Below are positions 15,011 to 23,410 of a DNA stretch of 28,207 bases, one piece after another. The stretch is from UBA1715 sp036752345 (GTDB taxonomy: Bacteria > Bacteroidota > Bacteroidia > Bacteroidales > UBA1715): positions 1-28,207 of the forward strand of contig DAIOSV010000030.1 in NCBI GenBank assembly GCA_036752345.1, written 5' to 3'. The notes under the pieces were generated by a model. It worked only from the letters and a program-made list of their open reading frames with translations, was not told the origin of the DNA and did no database searches. Every line of letters starts with the position of its first letter. Position 1 is the first letter of the stretch. Position numbers and translations under genes: made by a program.

Positions 15011-16045
15011 ATGAAAAAAATACTATTTACACTGCTTATGTCCAGTATTTGCATAGCTGCAGGTGCTCAAGTGACTGACAATGAATCAAAATTACGAGAT
15101 AAAAAATCAACGGCCGACACTACTCAAGGATGGAAATTTGGTGGAATGATTGATATTAAATTTTCCAACACAAAATTATTCAATTGGGCTGCCGGAGGAG
15201 ACAACACCATTGCGTTAAATGGTGTAGCAAATCTTCATGCAAACTACGCAAAAGGCAAAAACGCATGGGACAACTCATTAGATCTCGGCTATGGAATTAT
15301 GCGCCAAGGCTCAAAAGAATTGGAAAACGGACAAAATCGTCCATTCAAAAAAACAGATGATAAAATTGAACTATCATCTAAATACGGACGTATGGCTTAT
15401 AAAAATTGGTATTATGCTGCATTACTTGACTTCAAAACGCAAATGACAGAAGGCCGCAACTACATTACCGACACAACATTTACGGTTGTTTCAAAAGCAT
15501 TAGCTCCTGCATATTTAACCGGTGGTATTGGTCTTGACTACAAACCTAACAACTACTTCAGCGCATACATTTCACCTATTACAGCTCGCTTTATTATTGT
15601 AAACGACCAAACGCTTGCCGACCTTGGTTCTTATGGCGTTACTCCTGCAAAATACGAAACGGATCCACTAACCTTAGTGACAACTAAAATTAGCGATGGA
15701 GAATTACTTAAATACGAACTTGGTGGCTACATACGCGTTCAATATAGTAGAACACAATGGAACAACGAATTCATGAAAAACATTGGTTTAACTACAAAAT
15801 TGAATCTATTCTCTAACTATCTTGATAATCCTGAAAACGTTGACGTGGATTGGTCTACATTGATAACATTGAAAATCAATAAATACATCAATGTGAGCTT
15901 CGACACACAATTGCTCTATGACGATAACACCAAAAATCCAGAAGACGTAAACAATGATGGTAAAATTGACCCAACAACTGAAATATTCGGACCTAAAGTT
16001 CAATTCAAAGAAATTTTGGGTGTAGGATTTTCATATACATTCTAA
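15011..16045 (+). CDS. DUF3078 exported protein, probable outer-membrane beta-barrel
   Basis: 344 aa. Signal peptide MKKILFTLLMSSICIAAGAQ. The mature protein starts with a polar segment and then GWKFGGMIDIKFSNTKLFNWAAGGDNTIAL, the hallmark opening of DUF3078 proteins, and continues with alternating hydrophobic strands such as WYYAALLDFKTQMT and YINVSFDTQLLYDD up to the terminal aromatic VGFSYTF, a typical last strand of outer-membrane barrels. A calcium-binding-like stretch (DVNNDGKIDPTTE) occurs between the last strands. DUF3078 proteins are widespread in Bacteroidota and have no assigned role. Own promoter upstream; no obvious hairpin terminator before the next gene. Confidence 0.88.
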   Translation: MKKILFTLLMSSICIAAGAQVTDNESKLRDKKSTADTTQGWKFGGMIDIKFSNTKLFNWAAGGDNTIALNGVANLHANYAKGKNAWDNSLDLGYGIMRQGSKELENGQNRPFKKTDDKIELSSKYGRMAYKNWYYAALLDFKTQMTEGRNYITDTTFTVVSKALAPAYLTGGIGLDYKPNNYFSAYISPITARFIIVNDQTLADLGSYGVTPAKYETDPLTLVTTKISDGELLKYELGGYIRVQYSRTQWNNEFMKNIGLTTKLNLFSNYLDNPENVDVDWSTLITLKINKYINVSFDTQLLYDDNTKNPEDVNNDGKIDPTTEIFGPKVQFKEILGVGFSYTF

Positions 16046-16120
16046 AAAATTAAGCACCAATATATTACATCTTTTTTCTTGATTTTGGGAAAAATTTGAA
16101 GTATATTAACCACAGTTTTA

Positions 16121-16128
16121 TATCTTTG
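16121..16128 (+). promoter_or_regulatory. -7 box (TATCTTTG) for the zapA cluster
   Basis: TATCTTTG fits TAnnTTTG and ends 21 nt before the ATG at 16150. A TTTG at 16095-16098 is 22 nt upstream, slightly longer than the usual spacing. Confidence 0.5.
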
Positions 16129-16149
16129 TAAAGAATTAAATTATTGAAA

Positions 16150-16449
16150 ATGGCACAGGATGCAAAAATAGCACTAGAAGGTCTTAAATCAAAAATTACC
16201 ATTTTGATGTCGATGTTTTCAATAGTAAAATCACAAAATGAAGAATTACATAAAACGAATGAAAATTTAAAGGAAATAATAAATAAACAACAAAATTCAA
16301 TAATAGAGCTAGAGCAAAAAGTTAATACGTTACAATTAGCTAAGGCTGTATCTGATTCATCGGGAGACACAGATCAAAAATCTGCCCGAAAATATATTGA
16401 AGGACTAATACGGGAAATTGACTCTTGTATTGCATTATTAAATAAATGA
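16150..16449 (+). CDS. Small coiled-coil protein, possible ZapB-like partner of ZapA
   Basis: 99 aa from the ATG at 16150 (MAQDAKIALEGLKSKITILM). Nearly the whole chain is a predicted coiled coil (about 8-68, e.g. LHKTNENLKEIINKQQNSIIELEQKV), followed by a short linker and a C-terminal helix (KYIEGLIREIDSCIALLNK). It has no signal peptide. An in-frame TTG two codons upstream is not favoured. The stop overlaps the start of zapA (ATGA), implying coupled translation. Position and form suggest a Z-ring associated factor; sequence homology to E. coli ZapB cannot be claimed. Confidence 0.82.
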   Translation: MAQDAKIALEGLKSKITILMSMFSIVKSQNEELHKTNENLKEIINKQQNSIIELEQKVNTLQLAKAVSDSSGDTDQKSARKYIEGLIREIDSCIALLNK

Positions 16450-16742
16450 GCGACGATAAATTAACCATACGGCTGAAGATTTTAGAACGCGAATATCAAT
16501 TGAAGATATTCCCAAGCGAAGAAGAGAAAATTCGCGAGGCTTGCAAACGCGTTAATGATAAGATTGAAAAGTTCCGTAGCATGTATCCAAGCAATGTTGA
16601 AAGCAAAGACTTGTTGGCAATGGCTAGTTTACAAATCGCTATCGAATTAATCGAAATTGAAAGTCACCAAAAAAACGACGTTGGTGATTCAATAGAACGA
16701 ATAACTGAGGAAGTCGATGAATTTATTAAAATAAATCAATAG
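16446..16742 (+). CDS. zapA: Cell division protein ZapA
   Basis: 98 aa. ZapA binds and bundles FtsZ filaments at the division site. The N-terminal domain shows the family pattern LTIRLKILEREYQLKIFPSEEEKIREACKRVNDKI (about 6-40), then SKDLLAMASLQIAIELIEIE (about 53-72) and a C-terminal helix suited to the dimeric or tetrameric coiled coil. The length matches ZapA. It overlaps the preceding coiled-coil gene by 4 bases and is followed by a structured RNA and then rny. Confidence 0.9.
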   Translation: MSDDKLTIRLKILEREYQLKIFPSEEEKIREACKRVNDKIEKFRSMYPSNVESKDLLAMASLQIAIELIEIESHQKNDVGDSIERITEEVDEFIKINQ

Positions 16743-16762
16743 TAAGGAATATAATATAACAT

Positions 16763-16952
16763 ACTCGTATAGTTTCTTCATTCGCGGAAAACTCGACATT
16801 TATTTCGCACGAAAAAGAGATCAGTTACAGTCGCCGATGATAGGCCTCACTCCTTCGGGAGTCCTTTTTAGGACGGTGGAAATCAGAATCGATTTACTCT
16901 CTAACCTTGTTGTTTTTTGGGGTTTTCAGAATTAGAAACATACGAGTTTTTT
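16763..16952 (+). ncRNA. ssrS: Structured RNA, probable 6S RNA (RNA polymerase regulator)
   Basis: The 228-base gap between zapA and rny folds into one long interrupted hairpin. Terminal helix: 16763-16777 with 16934-16947 (ACTCGTA and GTTTCT against AGAAAC and TACGAGT). Second helix: GAAAACTC (16787-16794) with GGGTTTTC (16920-16927). Third: AGAGA (16816-16820) with TCTCT (16898-16902). Then an open region of about 11 and 19 nt on the two sides, a helix CGCCG/CGGTG (16832-16836 with 16874-16878), and an apical ACTCC-TTCG-GGAGT hairpin (16849-16862). A T-tract follows the closing stem (16947-16952), so the stem doubles as terminator. Size of about 185 nt, central bubble and linkage to zapA all match 6S RNA, which sequesters housekeeping RNA polymerase. 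Gene ends are estimates; identity is inferred from fold and context. Confidence 0.75.
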
Positions 16953-16970
16953 ATTTATATATATTAATTT

Positions 16971-18512
16971 ATGTCTACAACTATAACAATCATTATCTGC
17001 ATTATTACATTTATTGCCGGAGTAGCTCTTGCATTTGTAATCCAAAAAATATTTCTAAAGTCAAAAGCACAGTCAATCATTGAAAAAGCAGAAGAAGAAG
17101 CCGAAGCGACAAAAAAAGAACGTCTCTTTCAAGCAAAAGAAAAATTTCTGCAAATGAAGACGGAGAACGAAAAAGTAATTAATGAGAGGAACAATAAGGT
17201 TGCACAAGCCGAAAATCGCATTAAACAAAAAGAGACTTCACTCCAATCTAAATTTGACGAAGTACAACGAAAACAACAAGAATTGACGAGCCAAAAAGAA
17301 CTTTTGACAAATCAACTTGAAATCAACAAAAAGAAAACTGAAGATTTAGAGAAATTGCACAAACAGCAAGTTGAACAACTTGAAACAATTTCCGGTTTGT
17401 CTGCTCATGACGCTAAAGAACAGTTGATTGACTCACTAAAAGCCGAAGCAAAAACCGATGCCATGTCACTCATCAACGAGATAATGGACGAGGCAAAAAT
17501 GACAGCAAACAAGGAAGCGAAAAAAATCGTTATTCAAACAATACAAAGAACTGCTACTGAACATGTTGCAGAAAACTCTGTTTCAGTATTCAACATTGAA
17601 AACGATGAAGTAAAAGGAAGAATTATCGGTCGTGAAGGTCGTAATATTCGTGCCTTAGAAGCAGCAACCGGTATTGAAATAGTGGTTGATGACACCCCCG
17701 ATGCAATTATTCTTTCTGGTTTTGATCCGGTTCGCCGTGAAATAGCTCGCCTCTCACTCCACCAATTGGTTTCTGATGGTCGTATTCACCCTGCAAGAAT
17801 TGAAGAGGTTGTAGAAAAAACAAAGAAACAAGTTGAAGAAGAAATTATAGAAACAGGTAAACGTGTTGCCATTGATTTAGGTATTCACGGCTTACACCCT
17901 GAATTGATTCGCCACATAGGTCGAATGAAATATCGTTCTTCATATGGCCAAAATCTTTTGCAACACTCTAAAGAGACTGCAAAACTTTGTGGAATAATGG
18001 CAGCAGAACTTGATTTAAATGCAAAAGCTGCAAAACGTGCAGGTTTACTCCACGATATTGGTAAAGTAATTGAAGATGATGGAGAAATGCCACACGCATT
18101 AGCCGGTATGAACCTTGCAGAAAAATGCAAAGAACGTCCTGAAATATGCAACGCCATTGGCGCTCACCACGAAGAAATTGAAATGGATTCGTTGATTGCA
18201 CCTATCGTTCAAGTGTGCGATGCAATCTCAGGCGCTCGTCCTGGTGCACGCCGTGAAATCGTTGAATCGTACATCAAACGATTGAAAGATTTGGAAAACA
18301 TTGCTCTTTCATATCCAGGTGTTCTTAAAACTTATGCTATTCAAGCCGGTCGCGAACTACGTGTGATTGTAGGCGCTGAAAAAGTAAGCGATTCTGAAGT
18401 TGAAGTTCTTTCAATGAACATTGCGAAGAAAATTCAAGAAGAAATGACCTATCCTGGCCAAATCAAGATTACGGTTATTAGAGAAACAAGAGCAATTAAT
18501 TACGCAAAATAA
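16971..18512 (+). CDS. rny: Ribonuclease Y
   Basis: 513 aa membrane-anchored endoribonuclease that starts mRNA decay in bacteria lacking RNase E-led turnover or in addition to it. Order: N-terminal membrane helix (about 5-26), long coiled coil (about 30-140), KH domain with GRIIGREGRNIRALE (216-230), and an HD domain with AGLLHDIGK (357-365; His361-Asp362 metal ligands) followed by AIGAHHEEIE, and the typical C-terminus (GQIKITVIRETRAINYAK). Length is normal. It follows the 6S-like RNA directly. The stop shares a base with the start of the epimerase gene (TAATG), suggesting cotranslation. Confidence 0.96.
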   Translation: MSTTITIIICIITFIAGVALAFVIQKIFLKSKAQSIIEKAEEEAEATKKERLFQAKEKFLQMKTENEKVINERNNKVAQAENRIKQKETSLQSKFDEVQRKQQELTSQKELLTNQLEINKKKTEDLEKLHKQQVEQLETISGLSAHDAKEQLIDSLKAEAKTDAMSLINEIMDEAKMTANKEAKKIVIQTIQRTATEHVAENSVSVFNIENDEVKGRIIGREGRNIRALEAATGIEIVVDDTPDAIILSGFDPVRREIARLSLHQLVSDGRIHPARIEEVVEKTKKQVEEEIIETGKRVAIDLGIHGLHPELIRHIGRMKYRSSYGQNLLQHSKETAKLCGIMAAELDLNAKAAKRAGLLHDIGKVIEDDGEMPHALAGMNLAEKCKERPEICNAIGAHHEEIEMDSLIAPIVQVCDAISGARPGARREIVESYIKRLKDLENIALSYPGVLKTYAIQAGRELRVIVGAEKVSDSEVEVLSMNIAKKIQEEMTYPGQIKITVIRETRAINYAK

Positions 18513-19483
18513 TGCCAAACAGCAAAAACATATTAGTTACCGGTGGTGCTGGTTTTATAGGTTCTAATCTTATAGAAAAACTACTCGCCAACAACAACAC
18601 GGTAACATGTTTGGATAATTTTTCAACGGGATTTCGGAAAAACATAGAACGTTTTTCCGAAAATCCCCGTTTCTCTCTTATAGAAGGTGACATACGAGAT
18701 ATTGACACGTGTAAAAAAGCCGTTGCCGGAAAAGATTTGATTTACCATGAAGCAGCATTAGGCTCAGTACCACGTTCAATTGCCGACCCGGTTACGACTA
18801 CCCAGGTAAACATATTAGGGTTTGTAAACATGCTTACCTCTGCAAAAGATGCCAAAGTAAGCCGCTTTATTTACGCAAGCTCGTCGTCAACCTATGGTGA
18901 TGCAAATTATTCACCGAAAATAGAAACAAAAAAAGGGAACCTGCTTTCTCCGTACGCAGTTACGAAACACACCAACGATTTATTCGCTAAAAACTTTTCA
19001 GCCTTATACGGCATAGAAACCATTGGATTGTGCTATTTCAACGTATTTGGTCCACATCAAGACCCGAACGGTGCATACGCAGCGGTAATTCCTAAGTTTA
19101 TTAATCTCTTGTTGGAACACAAGCAGCCAACTATCTATGGCGACGGAAAACAATCACGCGACTTTACTTTTGTGCAAAACGTAGTGAAAGCGAATTGTTT
19201 GGCAGCCAATGCTTCCCTAAAAAACAAGCATGAGCACATTAATATAGCTTGCAACGAATCGATAGACCTTACGACTCTTACGAAGTATATTATTGAGAAC
19301 ATGTCTAAATTTGATGCAGAAATAGGGAAGATACGACCTATGTATGCAGAAGCACGTGTTGGTGATATAAAAGATTCTCTTGCTTCAATTGAAAAAGCAA
19401 AAGCGCTACTCGGTTATGAACCGGACATCTTAGTGAGAAAAGGTATTGAGATTACCACTCAGTGGTTTTACGAAAACCGATAA
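18512..19483 (+). CDS. Nucleotide-sugar epimerase, WbpP/TviC-like (extended SDR)
   Basis: 323 aa, NAD-dependent extended short-chain dehydrogenase. Rossmann motif VTGGAGFIGSNL (9-20); active-site SSSSTYGD (123-130) and YAVTK (148-152); and the strings HEAALGSVPRSIADP and NVFGPHQDPNGAYAAVIPKF, which I recall as characteristic of UDP-N-acetylglucosamine 4-epimerases such as WbpP. Likely product UDP-GalNAc or its uronic acid for surface polysaccharide. Exact substrate is open (UDP-Glc or UDP-GlcNAc). It is cotranscribed with rny (1-base overlap) and lies alone, without other polysaccharide genes. The next gene is convergent, 17 bases away. Confidence 0.87.
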   Translation: MPNSKNILVTGGAGFIGSNLIEKLLANNNTVTCLDNFSTGFRKNIERFSENPRFSLIEGDIRDIDTCKKAVAGKDLIYHEAALGSVPRSIADPVTTTQVNILGFVNMLTSAKDAKVSRFIYASSSSTYGDANYSPKIETKKGNLLSPYAVTKHTNDLFAKNFSALYGIETIGLCYFNVFGPHQDPNGAYAAVIPKFINLLLEHKQPTIYGDGKQSRDFTFVQNVVKANCLAANASLKNKHEHINIACNESIDLTTLTKYIIENMSKFDAEIGKIRPMYAEARVGDIKDSLASIEKAKALLGYEPDILVRKGIEITTQWFYENR

Positions 19484-19500
19484 TTCCTGTTTCCTCGTTT

Positions 19501-20367
19501 TTAGAAAAGGTCATCGTTTTCGCTGTCATCTATGTCATCATCAGTATCATCATCGTCGTCGTCATCTTCATCATCGTCCTCTTCGTCCATATCTTCTACT
19601 TCAAAATACGGAATATCTTCATCTGACAACAAATCTTCCTCTCGCAATTTTCCACTCACAATTTTGTCTATCTCATCATCTGACAATCCTCGCACATTCG
19701 TAACAATACTGTGATCATCAAGGAAATCCCCATAATCCAAACTCGCATTATACACTTGGTCAACCACATCTTTTACGGCAACATTTATGGGCACCAAAAT
19801 GTATGCTTTCATCATATTGTTGTAAAAAACAATTGACTCTAGTTCCGAATCATACGTATTGATAGAACTGTCCAACTCGCCCCGTACTATGCGTTCCTGG
19901 ACTTCATTGAAGTGCTCTTTATCTTTGTGTAAAAGGCATACAAAGTATCGCAATTTCAAGCCTTTTCCACCTAAACCAGTTGAAATCAATATTTTATCCT
20001 CGTTGAGTAACGAACTTTCCAACAACATTTTGCATTCGCGGTATGCCATTGCCGCCCAAAGTTTTATTTCGCCCGAAGCATCTTCTTTGAATTTTTCTAT
20101 TGCACGAAAAGCCTCTACCTCTTCAAACGAAGCCAACATAACTAATATGTCTCGTTTTTCTTCTAATCTGGTTTCAGGATCGTACAACAAAGGAATTTTT
20201 TCTAAGACATCATCAAGCATTACGACTTGTTTTTTCAACATTGTCGAACGTTTGAAATAATTCATTTGTAGCTCCAAGTCTATCTGCTCCTCTACTATAT
20301 TCAACCCTTGCGGATTGTCCTTATATAATTGTTGAAGTTGATTGAATATTTTATTTGAAGATGACAT
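19501..20367 (-). CDS. Unknown protein with an Asp/Glu-rich C-terminal tail
   Basis: 288 aa, no signal peptide. Residues 1 to about 250 look like an alpha-helical soluble domain (EEKRDILVMLASFEEVEAFRAIEKF, KLWAAMAYRECKMLLESSL), followed by a tail of about 35 residues made almost only of Asp and Glu. The tail is encoded by a trinucleotide-like run of TCA/TCG/TCT units (about 19520-19600). The helical part recalls HEAT-like repeat proteins, but I cannot name a family. It begins 11 bases after the GH3 fusion gene stops and is the last gene of the yigZ operon. Confidence 0.8.
   Translation of the reverse strand: MSSSNKIFNQLQQLYKDNPQGLNIVEEQIDLELQMNYFKRSTMLKKQVVMLDDVLEKIPLLYDPETRLEEKRDILVMLASFEEVEAFRAIEKFKEDASGEIKLWAAMAYRECKMLLESSLLNEDKILISTGLGGKGLKLRYFVCLLHKDKEHFNEVQERIVRGELDSSINTYDSELESIVFYNNMMKAYILVPINVAVKDVVDQVYNASLDYGDFLDDHSIVTNVRGLSDDEIDKIVSGKLREEDLLSDEDIPYFEVEDMDEEDDDEDDDDDDDTDDDIDDSENDDLF
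19520..19600. repeat. Trinucleotide-like low-complexity run (TCA/TCG/TCT)
   Basis: This stretch encodes the acidic tail of the unknown protein at 19501-20367. Because the unit is 3 bases, length change would alter the tail length without shifting frame. Confidence 0.75.
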
Positions 20368-20378
20368 ACTCGATAGAA

Positions 20379-23300
20379 TTAAATTATTGCATTGTATATA
20401 GCGCGCTGTATTCTTGACCGTACAGCCGAATCACCCAACATGGTATTGCTTGCATCAGGTGTTGCTCTATTTACTCTGTTTGACAAAAATACATAAATTA
20501 TTGATTCCTTGGGGTCAATCCAAAATAATGTTCCGGTGAATCCGGTATGACCATAGCTATCTAACGAGGTACAGTGGCACGTTGGGTCAATTTTTGCTCT
20601 GTCAATTTCTGGCTTGTCAAACCCATAGCCTTTTCTATTCCCTTTCCCACAATACGGGCATGAAGTAAATAATGCTACCGTTTCTGGTTTTATATATTGT
20701 ACACCGCCATAATATCCTTTATTCAAGAGCATTTGCGACAATTTTGCCAAATCGTTTGCATCCGAAAACAAACCGGCATGCCCGCTCACCCCGCCCATCA
20801 TTGCTGCACCTTGATCATGTACATAGCCACGCAATAATTGTTTACGGAAAAATTCGTCTTGCTCTGTAGGTGCAATTTGTTCTTCAGGGAAACGATCTAA
20901 CGGATGATACCCCATAGTAGTTGCACCAAGTGTTGCATAGAAATTTTGATTGGTGAAATCTTCTATTGACAATCCCGATATATTTTTAATCACATCTGTC
21001 ATAAAATAAAACCCCAAATCACTGTACACCACGCCCGCATTCGGACAGGGAGGAGATTCTACTAACAAACGAGTAATGGTATCACGATATGCGTTGTTTA
21101 ACCATACATTTTTTGCAACATGAATTGAATGCTCTGAATCTTGAACGGATGAAATTGCATTGTTATAAAAAGAGTATGAAGGCTTGATATACAATGAGTT
21201 ATCAATTCTATAGGGATATTGTGCCGAACGACACCCAGCCTTCATTCCTTTATCACTATAGTTTTGGATTAAAGTAGGAGCTAACGGGACACCCGGACGC
21301 AAACCAGACTGATGTGTTAACACATTGCATATCTTCAATGTATCTTTCCATGTGCCACGCAAATATGGTAAATAGTCGCCTAAGGTTTTGTCTAACGAAA
21401 AAAGACCTTCGTCGTATAATTTCATTAAAGATACGCTCGTTGCTACTGCTTTGGTAACGGAAGCCAAATCGTAGATAGTGTTTTCGGTAACAGAATCGCG
21501 CGAACCATACGAATACACACCAAATGGTTTTTCATACACAACAATACCGTCTTTTGCAACCAAAACCTCGCATCCCGGCATTGCTCCATATTTAATAAAG
21601 AGATTTACAATGGAATCAATGTCATGTAGTTTTGTAGGATCCATACCAACGTCTATAGGATCGCCATAACGCAACCGACCTATTGCATTGTACATAACTC
21701 CGGAACCTACTTTGAAGCCACCTGAACCAACTGACAAGCGTCCTTGCGCAGGTAAAGCGCCAAACAACACTTGCGGAGTCTCCCGTTGAACTTCCGTTGT
21801 GAAATCATACGCAACTACCACCGATTCTATATCGTTCATTACCGACGTAAACAAATTCAATCCGTACGGATTTGCATGAAGAACCAAAACGACATTGCTG
21901 GTTTTTGCAATTTGCGAAACCATATCGACAATCGATGGCGTGATACCATATTTCTTATTTGCAAATGAACTTGTGCCTTGCACATCAAGCACTACTACAG
22001 AATAATTCTGTAACCCTGTTTTTACCTTATTGAGTTCTGCTGTATAGTCGCCAGTTGTGGGCAGTGTAAATTGCGTTACTCCGGTATATTTTGCACACCC
22101 CATTGCAAATGTTGTAGGATTCTTAGCGAACGAAACTACAGCTATTTTGGTTTTATCTAAATTGTGAAACGGCAACACTTGTTTTTGGTCTTTCACCACC
22201 GTTATTGATGCCTGAATCAGTTTTTTATTCAATTGCAAATATTCCTTTTTATGTAAGTCGTTGTATAGATTTGCCTCCTCTACATGATTTCGTTCTTGCA
22301 CTTTCATCCACGATTTTGCAAGCAAAATTCTATAACAACGGTCGTTAATGATTTTTTCAGTCAAGCGTCCCTCTGCAATTGCCTTTTTTATTGCAGTAAT
22401 TGCCACCGGAACATTCTCTGTAAACAAAAGTACATCATTTCCTGCTTCCAACGCACGAACTTCTATTTCTCCATCGGGATAATATGCACTCACACCCTTC
22501 ATGTTAAGAGCATCTGTAAAAATCAACCCGTTAAAATGCAAATCATTGCGAAGCAAATCAGTCACAATTCTTGGCGATAACGTTGAAGGCAACGCTTTGT
22601 TTTTTTCAAGCGCAGGAACCGATAAGTGCGCCACCATAATACCCGTTAAGTTTTTATTTATCAAATACTTATACGGATACAACTCCAACGTATCAAGTCG
22701 ATTTTTTGAGACAGAAATGGTTGGCATTGTTTTATGAGAATCAGCATCAGTATCGCCGTGTCCCGGGAAATGCTTTGCCGTTGTCAAAATCTGTTGTGAC
22801 TGCATTCCTTGCATATATTGGAATGCCTTTTCTGCTACATTCGTTTTTGACTCACCAAATGAGCGAAAATTAATTACTGGATTGTTCGGATTGTTATTAA
22901 TATCAACATCAGGAGCAAAATTGATATGAATGCCCATTCGAGCGCATTGCTCGCCAATATCAACACCCATTTGATATAACAAACTATCGTTGGTAATGGA
23001 TCCAAGTTGCATTTGTTTGGGATACGAAATAGTGCTGTCCAAACGCATTGCTAAACCCCACTCTCCATCAATTGCAACAGACAAAGGAACTTTTGACATT
23101 GATTGAAATTCATTTGTCAATTTTGCTTGCAAAACCGGAGAACCTTTCATGAAAATAATTCCACCAATTTTATACTGAGAAATTAAATTTTTGATTTTTT
23201 CTGCATTGTTTTGTGTAGGATCGGAATATGCAGCAACCATAAATAATTGTCCGATTTTTTCATCCAACGTCATTGAACTATACACCGACTGCACCCACTG

Positions 23301-23408
23301 CATATCTGCTCCATTGAACGGATACATGTTTTTCATGGGCGATTCCACGGAATTTGAAAACCCACAACTACTTACTAAGGCTATTATAAGAAGAAGAACT
23401 TTTTTCAT
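20379..23408 (-). CDS. Exported GH3 N-acetylhexosaminidase-like / serine hydrolase (beta-lactamase fold) fusion
   Basis: 1009 aa. The N-terminus MKKVLLLIIALVSSCG looks like a lipoprotein signal (lipidated Cys15). Residues 40-370 are a NagZ-type GH3 barrel: KHFPGHGDTDADSH (212-225) carries the Asp-His acid/base dyad that marks GH3 N-acetylglucosaminidases, and FTDALNMKG (297-305) the nucleophile Asp299. A second alpha/beta domain follows (about 395-580). The C-terminal half (about 590-1009) is a class C beta-lactamase/esterase fold: SVTK (650-653, Ser nucleophile), YSD (795-797) and HTG (954-956). The pairing suggests envelope glycan or peptidoglycan turnover with GlcNAc removal plus peptidase or esterase action. 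It starts 2 bases after the M42 peptidase gene. Confidence 0.92.
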   Translation of the reverse strand: MKKVLLLIIALVSSCGFSNSVESPMKNMYPFNGADMQWVQSVYSSMTLDEKIGQLFMVAAYSDPTQNNAEKIKNLISQYKIGGIIFMKGSPVLQAKLTNEFQSMSKVPLSVAIDGEWGLAMRLDSTISYPKQMQLGSITNDSLLYQMGVDIGEQCARMGIHINFAPDVDINNNPNNPVINFRSFGESKTNVAEKAFQYMQGMQSQQILTTAKHFPGHGDTDADSHKTMPTISVSKNRLDTLELYPYKYLINKNLTGIMVAHLSVPALEKNKALPSTLSPRIVTDLLRNDLHFNGLIFTDALNMKGVSAYYPDGEIEVRALEAGNDVLLFTENVPVAITAIKKAIAEGRLTEKIINDRCYRILLAKSWMKVQERNHVEEANLYNDLHKKEYLQLNKKLIQASITVVKDQKQVLPFHNLDKTKIAVVSFAKNPTTFAMGCAKYTGVTQFTLPTTGDYTAELNKVKTGLQNYSVVVLDVQGTSSFANKKYGITPSIVDMVSQIAKTSNVVLVLHANPYGLNLFTSVMNDIESVVVAYDFTTEVQRETPQVLFGALPAQGRLSVGSGGFKVGSGVMYNAIGRLRYGDPIDVGMDPTKLHDIDSIVNLFIKYGAMPGCEVLVAKDGIVVYEKPFGVYSYGSRDSVTENTIYDLASVTKAVATSVSLMKLYDEGLFSLDKTLGDYLPYLRGTWKDTLKICNVLTHQSGLRPGVPLAPTLIQNYSDKGMKAGCRSAQYPYRIDNSLYIKPSYSFYNNAISSVQDSEHSIHVAKNVWLNNAYRDTITRLLVESPPCPNAGVVYSDLGFYFMTDVIKNISGLSIEDFTNQNFYATLGATTMGYHPLDRFPEEQIAPTEQDEFFRKQLLRGYVHDQGAAMMGGVSGHAGLFSDANDLAKLSQMLLNKGYYGGVQYIKPETVALFTSCPYCGKGNRKGYGFDKPEIDRAKIDPTCHCTSLDSYGHTGFTGTLFWIDPKESIIYVFLSNRVNRATPDASNTMLGDSAVRSRIQRAIYNAII

Positions 23409-23410
23409 GT

